Origin: M3007 sp046329435
GTDB taxonomy: Bacteria > Bacteroidota > Bacteroidia > Chitinophagales > Saprospiraceae
Reading direction: 5' to 3'
Assembly (NCBI GenBank): GCA_046329435.1
Contig: JAXLUR010000007.1
Location: forward strand, 248,001 to 312,000
Length of the DNA stretch: 64,000 nucleotides
Made by a program: the position numbers and the translations under genes. Positions 9,350 to 20,332 of the stretch are shown one piece after another; the stretch's first letter is position 1, and each line of letters starts with the position of its first letter. The notes beneath the pieces were generated by a model. That model saw only the letters and a list, made by a program, of their open reading frames with translations. It did not search any database and was not told the DNA's origin.

Positions 9350-9424
9350 GGACAGGATGTACAAGGTTACAGGGTTTGTCAGCCCTTGTCAGGGCAAATT
9401 CTGGAAATCTTGTTCATCCTGTCC
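9350..9424. repeat. Inverted repeat of the 'CAGGATGTACAAG' family
   Basis: Arms 9350-9365 and 9409-9424 (GGACAGGATGTACAAG and its reverse complement) match at 15 of 16 positions around a 43-base loop. It lies between the T9SS type B gene and the TPR gene. A related phrase recurs at 48407-48430 and 48475-48499. Confidence 0.55.
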
Positions 9425-9450
9425 AAACGTAATAAATCCCGTCTTCTCGA

Positions 9451-9458
9451 TACTTTTG
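9451..9458 (+). promoter_or_regulatory. -7 element TACTTTTG
   Basis: An exact TAnnTTTG match 48 bases before the ATG at 9507. No TTG occurs at the expected upstream spacing. Confidence 0.45.
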
Positions 9459-9506
9459 GGCCCGATTTTCCTCTGCACCTTGTCCAAATCCAAGACCGCC
9501 TTTTTC

Positions 9507-11525
9507 ATGGCCAAGAAAAAACACATCGCCCAGCCCGCCAAATCTGCCGTTTCGCCGTCAGAAGTCCCTCAGCCGGCAGCCACTGCGCCGGCGGCTGCAA
9601 ACGGCGCTTTACCGACTGGGCTGAACAACTGGCTGCTGGCCGGCATTCTGGTCGCCGCCACCGTGGCCGTGTACTATTCTTCCCTGTCGAATGACTTTAT
9701 GATCTTCGACGACGACAAGGCTATCCGGTACAACAATGTCATCAAAAACCCGACCCTGCGCGGTATTTTCGGGGGCAACAACCTGGGCATGTACGCGCCG
9801 GTCACCTGGCTGGGCTACGCCCTGGTGTACGCGCTGGCCGGCGAGAATGCCACGGCCTTTCACAGTTTCAATCTGCTGTTGCATGTTGGCTCCGTGCTGG
9901 CGGCTTTCGGGTTGCTCAATTTGTTGCAGCGCAATCGCGAAGTATCATTTTTTGCCGCCCTGTTGTTTGCCCTGCATCCGCTGACGGTAGAGCCGACCTG
10001 CTGGATTGCCGGACAGAGCACCCTGACTTTTTCATTCTTTTACCTGCTCAGCCTGATCGCCTACGTCAAATGGCAGGGCAACCAAAAGACGGCATTTTAC
10101 GGCCTGTCGCTTTTCCTTTTTCTCCTCTCCATCCTTGCCAAGTCGGCGGCCGTAACCTTGCCGCTGGTGTTGCTGTTGTTCGACTGGTACCGCAACGGCA
10201 CGATCGGCTGGAAAAATGTATTGGGCAAGGCGCCTTATTTCCTCGCCAGTCTTGCATTTGGCCTGTACACTTTCTCCACCCGCGCAGCGGAGGGACACAA
10301 ACTGGTGGTGAGTTCGAGCGCCTACAACCTGCTCGACCGTTTTTTTATGGTTTGCCATTCGCTGCTTTTTTACCCGGTGAAATTGCTGCTGCCTGTGCAG
10401 TTAAGTATTTTTTATCCCATGGAAAAACAGGAAGGCGTGTGGCCGGCCGATTATTACATCGCTCCGCTGGCGGTGGCAGGGCTGGCATGGCTGGTGTGGA
10501 AACATGCCCGTTCGACCCGCGAGGTAGGCCTGGGCGCCGGCTGGTATGTGCTGCCTCTGGCAGTCATGTTGCCTTACGTATCAGTGGGCACTTTTGAAAT
10601 GCGTTCCGACCGCTACGTGTACATTTCTGCCATAGGATTCTGGTTTTTGCTCGTTTGGCTCATGCAACGCCTGCAGCCCGTCGTGCGGCGTGTGATTCTG
10701 TTGGCAGCCGCGGCGTTATTCGGCCTTTTGACCCATGAGCACAGCAAGGTGTGGAAAAACGAGGTGTCCGTTTTTCGCAACTGTGTGGAACGATATCCCG
10801 ATGCGGCCCTCTGCAACTGCAACCTGGCCTACGGCGAACTGCTCAATTTCGATTTTGAAAACTCGATCAAACACTACAACAAAACCCTCGAACTCGACAA
10901 GGGCTACGTGGAGGCCTACAATGGCCGCGGACAGGCGTTTTTGATGACCAACAAGTTTAAGGAAGCGTACTCTGATTTTGACAACGCCATCAAGGCGGGC
11001 ATTGTAACGCCCAAACTGTACCTCAACCGGGGCAAATGCCTTGTCATTCTCAACAAGCCGGCCGAAGCTATCCCCGACCTCACGGAGAGCATCCGGCTCG
11101 AACCGCGCAACCCCGAAACCTACTATTTCAAGGCCATGGCCGAGAGCAAAACCGGCGCCGAAGACGAGGCCGTCGCCGATTTCGGCAAAGCCCTCGAACT
11201 CAAACCAGACTATGTAGATGCCCTCTTCTCCCGCGGCCTGATTTACGCCCAGCGCAAAGCATACGAGCAAGCCATTGCCGACTATACGGCCGCCCTGGCC
11301 GTCGATCCGAAAATAGTGATCGCACTCAACAACCGCGCGGCCGCATACATGAACCTGGGCCAGTACGACAAATCGATCGAAGACCTGACCCGCGCCATCC
11401 AGCTGCAGCCCAACTACGCCCGGGCCTATGATACCCGTTCGCGGGTGTATCAATTGACCGGCCAGCCCGACAAGGCGGCGGCGGATGCGGCGAAGGCGAA
11501 AGAATTGATGGAAGGAGGGAAGTAG
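9507..11525 (+). CDS. TMTC-like membrane glycosyltransferase-fold protein with C-terminal TPRs
   Basis: 672 residues. The start at ATG 9507 (MAKKKHIAQP) is chosen because the frame is open far upstream into the previous gene, where no family sequence is seen. After a short Ala/Pro-rich cytoplasmic segment come about ten hydrophobic helices (about 45-430) with the motif IFDDDKAIRYNNVI in the first periplasmic loop and HPLTVEPTCWIAGQ after it. This is the GT-C-like arrangement seen in TMTC/Pmt-like proteins, where the Asp-rich loop is catalytic. The C-terminal 230 residues are tandem TPRs (for example YVEAYNGRGQAFLMTNKFKEA). A protein mannosyl- or glycosyltransferase role is plausible but unproven. 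Confidence 0.75.
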   Translation: MAKKKHIAQPAKSAVSPSEVPQPAATAPAAANGALPTGLNNWLLAGILVAATVAVYYSSLSNDFMIFDDDKAIRYNNVIKNPTLRGIFGGNNLGMYAPVTWLGYALVYALAGENATAFHSFNLLLHVGSVLAAFGLLNLLQRNREVSFFAALLFALHPLTVEPTCWIAGQSTLTFSFFYLLSLIAYVKWQGNQKTAFYGLSLFLFLLSILAKSAAVTLPLVLLLFDWYRNGTIGWKNVLGKAPYFLASLAFGLYTFSTRAAEGHKLVVSSSAYNLLDRFFMVCHSLLFYPVKLLLPVQLSIFYPMEKQEGVWPADYYIAPLAVAGLAWLVWKHARSTREVGLGAGWYVLPLAVMLPYVSVGTFEMRSDRYVYISAIGFWFLLVWLMQRLQPVVRRVILLAAAALFGLLTHEHSKVWKNEVSVFRNCVERYPDAALCNCNLAYGELLNFDFENSIKHYNKTLELDKGYVEAYNGRGQAFLMTNKFKEAYSDFDNAIKAGIVTPKLYLNRGKCLVILNKPAEAIPDLTESIRLEPRNPETYYFKAMAESKTGAEDEAVADFGKALELKPDYVDALFSRGLIYAQRKAYEQAIADYTAALAVDPKIVIALNNRAAAYMNLGQYDKSIEDLTRAIQLQPNYARAYDTRSRVYQLTGQPDKAAADAAKAKELMEGGK

Positions 11526-11634
11526 GAGTCAGGATTTTATACAAAAAAGAAACCCATACGGACTTTCCGTTTTCAGAGCAGAGTAAAAAACATGGGTTGT
11601 GTCTTCTCAAATTAGGCAAGATCGCCATTTTGAT

Positions 11635-11677
11635 TTTTTTGACAGATTGGGAATTCAATTCCCAATCTGTCAAAAAA
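11635..11677. promoter_or_regulatory. Perfect 43-bp palindrome in the DUF4143 ATPase promoter
   Basis: Two perfect 21-base arms (11635-11655 and 11657-11677) surround a single C. The arm consists of six T, then GACAGATTGGGAATT. It ends five bases before a -7-like TATTTTCG (11682-11689) and 17 bases before the ATG, exactly where an operator for autoregulation would lie. It also has the shape of a terminator for the gene upstream, with an A-tract and a T-tract on its two sides. Confidence 0.75.
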
Positions 11678-11681
11678 TATG

Positions 11682-11689
11682 TATTTTCG
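11682..11689 (+). promoter_or_regulatory. -7-like element TATTTTCG
   Basis: A near-consensus element four bases before the ATG at 11694, implying a transcript with almost no leader. Confidence 0.35.
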
Positions 11690-11693
11690 CAGC

Positions 11694-12857
11694 ATGATAG
11701 ACCGCGTTATTGCCGCCCATGTGCTTCAACTTGCCGCTCAATTTCCAGTAGTGAGCGTGAGCGGGCCGCGACAATCGGGCAAAACAACCCTTGTACGCCA
11801 AATTTTTCCCCAGCTTACGTATCTCAATCTGGAGGATATAGAACTCCGGCAACTGGCGGAAAGAGACCCCAAACAATTTCTGGGCCGTTATCCTGGTGGA
11901 TTGATTCTTGATGAAGCCCAATACGTTCCCGCCCTTTTCTCTTATATCCAACTGGAAGCTGACCGGCGGCAAAGACATGGAGAATTCGTGCTTACCGGTT
12001 CTCAAAATTTTCTGTTCATGGAAAAAATCACACAGAGCCTGGCAGGGCGTGTCGCCTTGTTCAACTTGCTGCCTTTTTCCATGCAGGAATTGCAAGGGAC
12101 AGCCTTTCAGCGCGAACAGTGGCTGGACTACCTGTTCACAGGCATGTATCCAAGAATTTATGAGTCGGGCATTGAGCCGGTATATTATTATCCTAATTAT
12201 ATACAGTCTTACGTAGAGCGTGATGTTCGCCAGTTGGTCAATGTGGCGGATTTATCAAAATTTCGAACTTTTCTCGAACTGTGCGCGGGCCGGGTAGGTC
12301 AGTTGTACAACCAGCACAGCCTGGGCAATGAACTAGGGATTGATCATAAGACAGCCGCCCGTTGGTTCTCACTTTTGGAAACGAGTTTTATTGCATTCAC
12401 GCTTCGACCTTATCATCGAAATTTCAACAAACGTATTCTGAAAACACCCAAGATTTACTTTTACGACACAGGATTGGCCTGTTCTATCCTCGGTATTCGT
12501 ACCCCGGAGCAGTTGGACAAGCACCCGCTCAAAGGGCCTTTGTTCGAAAATTTTGTGATTGTTGAGATGCTCAAAAACTTTCTCAATAGAGGCATACGCC
12601 CGAATTTATACTTCTGGCGTGACCAAACCGGAAATGAGATTGATTTGGTAGCAGACGAAGGCGGGAAAATGTACCCGATTGAAATCAAATCCGCGCAAAC
12701 CTTTCACGATGGCTTCTGGAAAAACATTCGGTACTTCAATGCGCTGACGGGCAATAACCCTGAGTTATCCTATCTAATTTACGGCGGCTCGCAGAGCTTG
12801 GATAGTGAACAAGGGAATCTTCGTAGCTGGAATCAATTGCCATATTTCGAAACCTGA
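11694..12857 (+). CDS. AAA family ATPase with DUF4143 domain
   Basis: 387 residues from the ATG at 11694. The N-terminal AAA_14 domain has a Walker A (SGPRQSGKTTLVRQ), a Walker B (GGLILDEAQ) and the LTGSQN sensor segment. The C-terminal DUF4143 domain has the GRVGQLYNQHSLGNELGI winged-helix-like stretch and the NEIDLVADEGGKMYPIEIKS PD-(D/E)xK-like strand. The biological role of the family is not settled. This gene is AT-richer than both neighbours (for example around 12180-12230) and is preceded by a perfect palindrome, which suggests acquisition as a single unit. It ends 37 bases before the ABC-F start. Confidence 0.85.
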   Translation: MIDRVIAAHVLQLAAQFPVVSVSGPRQSGKTTLVRQIFPQLTYLNLEDIELRQLAERDPKQFLGRYPGGLILDEAQYVPALFSYIQLEADRRQRHGEFVLTGSQNFLFMEKITQSLAGRVALFNLLPFSMQELQGTAFQREQWLDYLFTGMYPRIYESGIEPVYYYPNYIQSYVERDVRQLVNVADLSKFRTFLELCAGRVGQLYNQHSLGNELGIDHKTAARWFSLLETSFIAFTLRPYHRNFNKRILKTPKIYFYDTGLACSILGIRTPEQLDKHPLKGPLFENFVIVEMLKNFLNRGIRPNLYFWRDQTGNEIDLVADEGGKMYPIEIKSAQTFHDGFWKNIRYFNALTGNNPELSYLIYGGSQSLDSEQGNLRSWNQLPYFET

Positions 12858-12877
12858 GCGGTTTGCCCAAACAGCCT

Positions 12878-12885
12878 TACCTTTG
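12878..12885 (+). promoter_or_regulatory. -7 element TACCTTTG of the ABC-F gene
   Basis: An exact TAnnTTTG match whose last base is nine bases before the ATG at 12895. This implies a very short or absent mRNA leader. No good -33 TTG at 17-23 spacing. Confidence 0.5.
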
Positions 12886-12894
12886 CGCCCGCTT

Positions 12895-14790
<1,896 letters not shown>

Positions 14791-14815
14791 GGCACGACAC
14801 GGGAAGTTTTGTTTG

Positions 14816-14875
14816 GCGCAGATTTTACGCAGCAAGCACAGCCCTGTGGCCCGCTTTTCCGCGTAAAATCTGCGC
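14816..14875. repeat. Inverted repeat GCGCAGATTTTACGC
   Basis: Perfect 15-base arms (14816-14830, 14861-14875) with a 30-base loop, between convergent ABC-F and subtilase genes. The arm shares the CGCAGATTTT core with the repeats around 48190-48220, so it belongs to the same dispersed family. It may also act as a bidirectional terminator, but no T-tract follows. Confidence 0.65.
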
Positions 14876-14896
14876 GAAAACCCGTCAGATTGCCCC

Positions 14897-17800
14897 TTAT
14901 TGTACCGTCAGCGGGATACTTCGTACGCCGAAGCGGCCTGCCACCCGAAGCGAATACCTGCCTTTCGGCAAATTCATTCCTTCAAAAACCTGCCGCTGCC
15001 GGCCTGCCCCTTTCGCCACCGTCCTGCTGTGCACAACCCGACCCAGGGCGTCGTACAAGTCGATCTGAAGGGTTTCAGCCTGCGGCAAATCCATATCGAG
15101 ACTGAAATCGCCGCCGGTCGGATTGGGTGACACCTGCATACTCGCCTCCGTCGGCCGGTCGGATGTGCCGACCGTCGCGACGACCGTCGTGGAATCGACA
15201 GCCGTTTTGCATGCATTACTCGCCTGAAGCGTCACCTTGTACGCGCCGCCGCCCGGGAACGTATGTGTGGGCGAAACCTCCGTGCTGACTGCGCCGTCGC
15301 CAAAATCCCAGACATAAGCCGTAGCATTCTGGCTGAGGTTGCTGAAAGTAAAGTCTGGGCCGTTGGCAGCGTAGGAAAAATCGGCTGTCGGGAAGCCCAG
15401 CACGGTCATTAGTTGTTTGGTGGTGTCGCTGCCGGCCGGGTTGGTGACCACCAGCCTGACCTGTTTCAGGCCGGGTGTCGGATAAATGACCTGATGAGGC
15501 CCCTGGCCAAACGCCAGCACGGGGATTGCGCCCGACCCGAACGACCAGTTGTATTCGGCGTAGTTGCCGCCGGGTTGTGCGATGAAGTTCAGGGTGTCGC
15601 CCCGGCAAATGCTGTCGGGCAAGGCGAAAACGGCTTCGGGAGCGCTCAGATTGAAGGGCTGGATGCCGATGTTGTCGAGGAAAATGTTGTTGCCGTAGTC
15701 ATTGGTCGCTACAAAGCGTATCAATATTTTTTGCCCTGCAAACTGCGCCAGGTCAGCCACTTCCGTGCGCCAGTCGGCGGCTTCGTTGGGCGTAAAAAAG
15801 CCGGTGACGGGGTTGGTCGTACCCAGGTCGGGGTCTGCTTTTTCCCAAATAACTACCGCCTGGGCGTTCGGGTCGCATGCTGGATAAACCTCCACCCGCA
15901 ACTGCTCCACGTGATTCGTCAGACGGGCGTGCGCCAGGTCAAATACCAGTCCGGGCGCGACAATATTGGTCAAATCGACAGGCAGCATTTGCAGGCCGTC
16001 CTGCTGACCGATACTGCCATAATCAAAGCAATCGATCCACACGGCGCGGGTAAAATTGCCCTGGATGCCCGTCACACCCGTGCTTCTTTGCCAGGTCATC
16101 GAGCCGTCCGGATTGATGACCGACCAGCCGGGATTGGGGAAGTCGGGCGTGCTGAAGGGTTCTGTAAAATACGTGCTGGCCGGCTGGGTAAACACGGGTA
16201 TTTTGAACCTCAAGGTGTCGTTCCATTTGAACTGGTCGGCAGGGAAGCTGGCCCAGAAACGCAGTTCCAGCGAATCATTGGTATTTAAAATGATGGACTG
16301 CTGAAAGGTGTGGATGTGTGCGTCGCCAGGGGCCAGATCGGGCAGGGGCTCGGAAACGGCAGGCTGGTTGTTGATCTTCAGGAAAAGTTGTGCTCCGCTG
16401 ATGGCTTCCAGCCCTTCATTGCGCACCATGACGGAGAAATTTTGTTGCACGGGACCACAAGTAAATACACCGCCGGGAGAGGGCTCGGTCAGGGTGCGCA
16501 CGCCCAGGTCGTAGGCTTGCTGGCAATCCTTGAGTTCACCCGGCCAGCGCAGGGCAATGGCGCGTCGCCCGGTCAGTCCGTCGTCGTCGAATGCGCTTAC
16601 CGACACCCATTTTTCTGTCAGAGGATTGGAGATGGGAAAAGTGCAGGAAGGCGTGGGGCTGGCGCCGATCACTTCCATATATTTTTGCCCGAGCAAATAG
16701 ACTTTGTAAGAGAGTGTGTCCTGCAGCGGCGTCCAGCTGACCGTCATGGAATCCGGGCAAACCCTGGCCACGGAGAGGCCCGAAGGGACGCGCACGATGT
16801 TGAACGGCCCTGTTTCATGACTTATGCCGTTGCGGGTGATGCGCAGGCGGGCCTTGGGCGTCACTGTGTTTTGAGGTACTGCCCAGTCGTAAAAACGCTG
16901 CCAGTAGGCCGGTGTCGCGATCGTCGTCCAGTTTTGACCGTTGTAAAATTCAAGGGTAAAATCCGCTCCTGGCTCGATGCCGTAGGCATCCCAGTGGATG
17001 CGTTCCACTTCGCCGGGAACCAGGCTTTCGCCCCCTGCCGGATAGGTAATCTGCACGGAATCAGACAGATACTCCCATACGAGCCAAAAATTTTGCGGAC
17101 CTTCCGGAATGGCGTATCCGCTGATGGTGGCCAGGTAGGTACCGGGTTGCGGGTCGTACAGTACGATTTGTTCCACATTGTTGAGCGAATCGCGGCCGGG
17201 CGAAGCGGGTGTGTTTAGGACGTTCGGGTCGGGGGAGGGATTGAGTACCAGCGGCAGGTACTCGGCCTGGTTCGACACCTGTTTTACCCTGAGGTCGAGG
17301 TCATTGATCAACGATTTGGCGGCAAAGGGCTGCGCCGGCGGGTCGGGCCAAAGCAGCATGAACCTCGCTTCGCGGGTGCCGGGGGGAATGTTCATCACGA
17401 CGGTTGTTCCCGGCTGGCCCTGATCGATTTCATAGTTGTAGTAACGCGATTGTTGCAGGAGGTTCCAGGCTCGCCAGGCGTTTACCTGACCAAAGCCATA
17501 TTCATAATCGGGGCCGGGGTTGCCGAGGTCGGTGGCAGTGTTGAGCAGGGCTGCTTTCAACATGGCCGTTTTGGGCGCCTGGTTGGTCAGTGTTTTCCAG
17601 GCCTGTGTGAGCTGGGCGAGGCAGCCGGCGATGCCGGGCGAGGCGCCCGACGTACCTCCGAAGATGATGTAGGCGTGGTTGGGGGCCGTGGAGTTTTGTT
17701 CTGTTCCGTTGGCGGCAATATCCGGTTTCAGGCGGCCGTCGGCAGCAGGGCCCCTGCTCGATGTGGGGTCGAGGGAGCCGTCGGGACGCAGGTTGGCGGT

Positions 17801-18952
17801 CGCGATGACGTTTTTGGCAATCTTGTGCCCGCCGGTGATGGTGCCCCAGACGGGGCCGGCGCCATAGCCGCAATTGTCAGTGCCCCGGTTGCCGGCAGAA
17901 AATACGTGCATCAGGGTCGGATGTTGCGTAATCTGTTGATCCACCGTTTGCGCGTTCAGGTTGTAGCCTTCATTGCAGCCTTCGGAGTAGGATGAATTGG
18001 TAATCGTCACATTTTCATTGAGGTGCAGCGACAGTGTTGCATCCTGAAAACCCGCGGTGTAAGCGATAACTTTGATGTTGGCGCCAGAGGCCATGCCTTG
18101 TTTGGACGGGTCGCGGTTGCCGGCGCCTGCCAGGATGCCCGTCACACCGTCGGCATGATGGTCGGCGCCGTCATCGGGCGTAAGGTTTTGAAGGCGGCCC
18201 TGGAAATCGATGTGCGGCCCGACGAGCCCGTCGTCGCGCACCAGCACGGTGACCCCTGAGCCATCGTACTGAAGCCCGTCGGAGCCGGCGCGGTCGAGCA
18301 GGTTGGAGCGGTGCAGCGAGCGCCCGCGGGTGTCGTCGGGGATGGGTGGCGCCGGCGCCAGGTCAATGTATTGCACAAACGGCAGGGCGGCAGTTTCCTG
18401 TATCCGGTTGAATGGTATGCGCGCTAGCAGCCAGCCGTTTTGATTGCCTTCCTCGAGCACTGTGAGGCCGTTTTTTCGGCAGGCATCGGCGCCTTCGGGG
18501 ATCGACAGATGGGGGTAGATCTGGATTTGGACAATCAGCCCCTCCGGGTGGCGGGCCCATGCAGGGTAAGGGGGTTGTTGCAGGGCGCGGCTCATTTTCC
18601 AGTCGGTTTGTACAGCGGTCATGCTTCTAATGCCGGCATCCTGTAGGCGTTCGGGATCAAAACCGGCCGGCAGGCTGATCAGGTAGCCGCCAAAATCGAC
18701 ATAGCCGATAAAACCCACACCCTCCGTTTCGAGGCGCCTGCGCTGTTCGGTGAGCAGGATGGTTTCACTTTGACAAAAACGCACGTAACGGCCGTTGACA
18801 ATTTCTGCGGGATCAGGCGCCGGCGCAGCTTGTCCGAGGTTGTCGGGAAACCAGACCGGCCCCTGTTCAAAACGGACTGGCGGCCGGCTGGATTGGCCAC
18901 AGACGGCATTCAAAAACAACAGTAAACACAAATAAACAAGGTAGTTTTTCAT
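14897..18952 (-). CDS. Large secreted S8 (subtilisin-like) serine peptidase with PKD and T9SS type A domains
   Basis: 1351 residues with a signal peptide (about 1-19). An N-terminal prodomain-like region (20-220) precedes the S8 domain. The likely triad is D240 or D241 (VLVRDDG), H266 (HHADGVTG) and S435 (FGGTSGASP); the oxyanion-region Asn lies in FSAGNRGTDN. Then come Ig/FN3-like domains (about 620-860), a jelly-roll 'choice-of-anchor' domain (FTEPFSTPDFPNPGW, with EKADPDLGTT), a PKD domain (YVWDFGDGAVSTEVSPTHTF) and a C-terminal sorting domain (MQVSPNPTGGDFSLDMDL to LPKGRYSLRVAG). A secreted protease delivered by T9SS, substrates unknown. Confidence 0.9.
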   Translation of the reverse strand: MKNYLVYLCLLLFLNAVCGQSSRPPVRFEQGPVWFPDNLGQAAPAPDPAEIVNGRYVRFCQSETILLTEQRRRLETEGVGFIGYVDFGGYLISLPAGFDPERLQDAGIRSMTAVQTDWKMSRALQQPPYPAWARHPEGLIVQIQIYPHLSIPEGADACRKNGLTVLEEGNQNGWLLARIPFNRIQETAALPFVQYIDLAPAPPIPDDTRGRSLHRSNLLDRAGSDGLQYDGSGVTVLVRDDGLVGPHIDFQGRLQNLTPDDGADHHADGVTGILAGAGNRDPSKQGMASGANIKVIAYTAGFQDATLSLHLNENVTITNSSYSEGCNEGYNLNAQTVDQQITQHPTLMHVFSAGNRGTDNCGYGAGPVWGTITGGHKIAKNVIATANLRPDGSLDPTSSRGPAADGRLKPDIAANGTEQNSTAPNHAYIIFGGTSGASPGIAGCLAQLTQAWKTLTNQAPKTAMLKAALLNTATDLGNPGPDYEYGFGQVNAWRAWNLLQQSRYYNYEIDQGQPGTTVVMNIPPGTREARFMLLWPDPPAQPFAAKSLINDLDLRVKQVSNQAEYLPLVLNPSPDPNVLNTPASPGRDSLNNVEQIVLYDPQPGTYLATISGYAIPEGPQNFWLVWEYLSDSVQITYPAGGESLVPGEVERIHWDAYGIEPGADFTLEFYNGQNWTTIATPAYWQRFYDWAVPQNTVTPKARLRITRNGISHETGPFNIVRVPSGLSVARVCPDSMTVSWTPLQDTLSYKVYLLGQKYMEVIGASPTPSCTFPISNPLTEKWVSVSAFDDDGLTGRRAIALRWPGELKDCQQAYDLGVRTLTEPSPGGVFTCGPVQQNFSVMVRNEGLEAISGAQLFLKINNQPAVSEPLPDLAPGDAHIHTFQQSIILNTNDSLELRFWASFPADQFKWNDTLRFKIPVFTQPASTYFTEPFSTPDFPNPGWSVINPDGSMTWQRSTGVTGIQGNFTRAVWIDCFDYGSIGQQDGLQMLPVDLTNIVAPGLVFDLAHARLTNHVEQLRVEVYPACDPNAQAVVIWEKADPDLGTTNPVTGFFTPNEAADWRTEVADLAQFAGQKILIRFVATNDYGNNIFLDNIGIQPFNLSAPEAVFALPDSICRGDTLNFIAQPGGNYAEYNWSFGSGAIPVLAFGQGPHQVIYPTPGLKQVRLVVTNPAGSDTTKQLMTVLGFPTADFSYAANGPDFTFSNLSQNATAYVWDFGDGAVSTEVSPTHTFPGGGAYKVTLQASNACKTAVDSTTVVATVGTSDRPTEASMQVSPNPTGGDFSLDMDLPQAETLQIDLYDALGRVVHSRTVAKGAGRQRQVFEGMNLPKGRYSLRVAGRFGVRSIPLTVQ

Positions 18953-19067
18953 AGAAAAGCAGATTCGGTTTGATCGAAAAAAAAGCCGGACACGTCGGAG
19001 AAATCACAAATTTGGCAACTAATTCCAGCAGATGCCGTTTCTTGACCGAGCCTCAAAAATAAGACTG

Positions 19068-19076
19068 TATTTTTCG
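19068..19076 (+). promoter_or_regulatory. -7-like element TATTTTTCG of terC
   Basis: A near-consensus element two bases before the terC ATG at 19079. If it is used, transcription would start at or inside the start codon (leaderless). Confidence 0.35.
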
Positions 19077-19078
19077 GG

Positions 19079-20047
19079 ATGATTGACCCTATTGTTTGGA
19101 TTGCATTTATCGCGCTGGTGCTGGGCCTGATGGCCCTTGATTTGGGCATTTTTAATAAAAAAGCGCACACCCCCAGTGCCGGCGAAGCCTTCAAGGCGAC
19201 GATTGTCTGGGTAGCGCTTGCACTGGTTTTCGGCATTTTCATCTACTACGCCTACGAATACAAATGGCTTGGCCTGGGGCTCTACGAGTACGAGCCCATG
19301 AACGGCCGCACTGCCGCCATCAAATACCTGACGGGCTATTTGCTCGAGGAGGCGTTGAGTGTCGATAACCTGTTCGTGATGGCGCTTGTGTTCGCCCAGT
19401 TTCGCGTTCCCAAAAAATACCAGCACCGCATATTGTTCTGGGGCATTTTGGGCGTGCTGGTGTTCAGGGGTATCCTGATCGGGGTGGGTATTGCTCTCGT
19501 GCACTATTTCACCTGGTTGTTCTATCTGTTTGGGCTGCTGTTGCTGTGGTCGGCATTCAAGATGTGGCGGCAGGGCGATACGCATCACGACCTCAATGAT
19601 CACGGCGTAGTGCGTTTTGTACGCCGTTTTTATCCGGTGACGACCAGCTATGAAGGCGGGCATTTTTTTACGATTGAAAATGGCCGGAGGGCGGTGACGC
19701 CGATGTTTGTAGCGCTGCTTATCATCGAAACGACCGATATTCTGTTCGCTTTCGATTCGGTTCCGGCGGTGTTTTCCATTACGACCGACCCTTTCCTGGT
19801 GTTTTCGTCCAATATTTTTGCCATCCTGGGTTTGCGTTCGCTGTATTTCGTACTGGCCGATATTCTCGACCGTTTCGAGTATCTGAAATACAGTCTGATC
19901 GCCATTCTGTTTTTTATCGGGATCAAAATGATGCTGATTCCGCAGAAAATTCACCTGCCGGAAATCGCTTCCCTGCTGGTTATCGGGGTTTTGTTGTTGG
20001 GCGGAGTGATCGCCTCGCTGACGTTTCGCGGGCGTCGCGAGATTTGA
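19079..20047 (+). CDS. TerC family integral membrane protein
   Basis: 322 residues with about eight hydrophobic helices. The TerC acidic motifs are present: an EEALSVDNLFVMALVF stretch after the second helix and a VALLIIETTDILFAFDSVPA stretch in the second half. Family members (Alx/MeeF-like) move manganese or other metal ions out of the cell, and the two Asp/Glu motifs are the probable metal sites. The first 35 residues (MALDLGIFNKKAHTPS) are family-typical. No manganese riboswitch can be fitted upstream, because the leader is nearly absent. Metal specificity is inferred. Confidence 0.88.
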   Translation: MIDPIVWIAFIALVLGLMALDLGIFNKKAHTPSAGEAFKATIVWVALALVFGIFIYYAYEYKWLGLGLYEYEPMNGRTAAIKYLTGYLLEEALSVDNLFVMALVFAQFRVPKKYQHRILFWGILGVLVFRGILIGVGIALVHYFTWLFYLFGLLLLWSAFKMWRQGDTHHDLNDHGVVRFVRRFYPVTTSYEGGHFFTIENGRRAVTPMFVALLIIETTDILFAFDSVPAVFSITTDPFLVFSSNIFAILGLRSLYFVLADILDRFEYLKYSLIAILFFIGIKMMLIPQKIHLPEIASLLVIGVLLLGGVIASLTFRGRREI

Positions 20048-20065
20048 TTTTTTTAGGCATAAAAG

Positions 20066-20095
20066 TTGGAGGAAATGGCGAAGCGCCTATTTTTG
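20066..20095 (+). promoter_or_regulatory. Promoter TTG-N19-TATTTTTG
   Basis: TTG at 20066-20068 and TATTTTTG at 20088-20095, spaced by 19 bases, fit the Bacteroidota consensus fully. It points at the 49-codon gene starting at 20183, leaving a leader of about 80 bases. Confidence 0.7.
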
Positions 20096-20182
20096 TACTT
20101 GTTCGGACAACATTTCGATGTTTAAAGCGCCCGAACAGCTTCGTTTCCAAACTTTCACCAACATCCTAAAATCGCTTTTGCC

Positions 20183-20332
20183 ATGAAACATTGGGAAAAA
20201 AGCAAAAAAGACCACCGCCACGACAACGAACGCCAGTTCATGCAAGAATCCCACAAAAAGAAAAAACTCAAACCTGTGGAAAAGACAAAATACAGGCTGA
20301 GGGCCTCGGATGATGACGGCCTGGATTCTTAA
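20183..20332 (+). CDS. Small basic hypothetical protein (49 aa)
   Basis: A short frame, ATG to TAA, encoding MKHWEKSKKDHRHDNERQ and on to a C-terminal DDDGLDS. It is very rich in Lys and His with an acidic tail and has no hydrophobic segment, so it should be a soluble, possibly nucleic-acid-binding peptide. Support comes from a full-consensus promoter upstream and a terminator hairpin starting at its stop codon. I do not recognise a family. It lies between terC and the convergent parB gene. Confidence 0.6.
   Translation: MKHWEKSKKDHRHDNERQFMQESHKKKKLKPVEKTKYRLRASDDDGLDS

Noticed and set aside
9153..9506. N-terminal extension of the TMTC-like protein
   Set aside because: The frame is open but overlaps the previous T9SS gene and shows no family sequence; ATG 9507 begins the recognisable protein.
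11551..11598. AACCCAT ... ATGGGTT short inverted repeat before the DUF4143 gene
   Set aside because: Arms of only seven bases with a 34-base gap are not convincing on their own.
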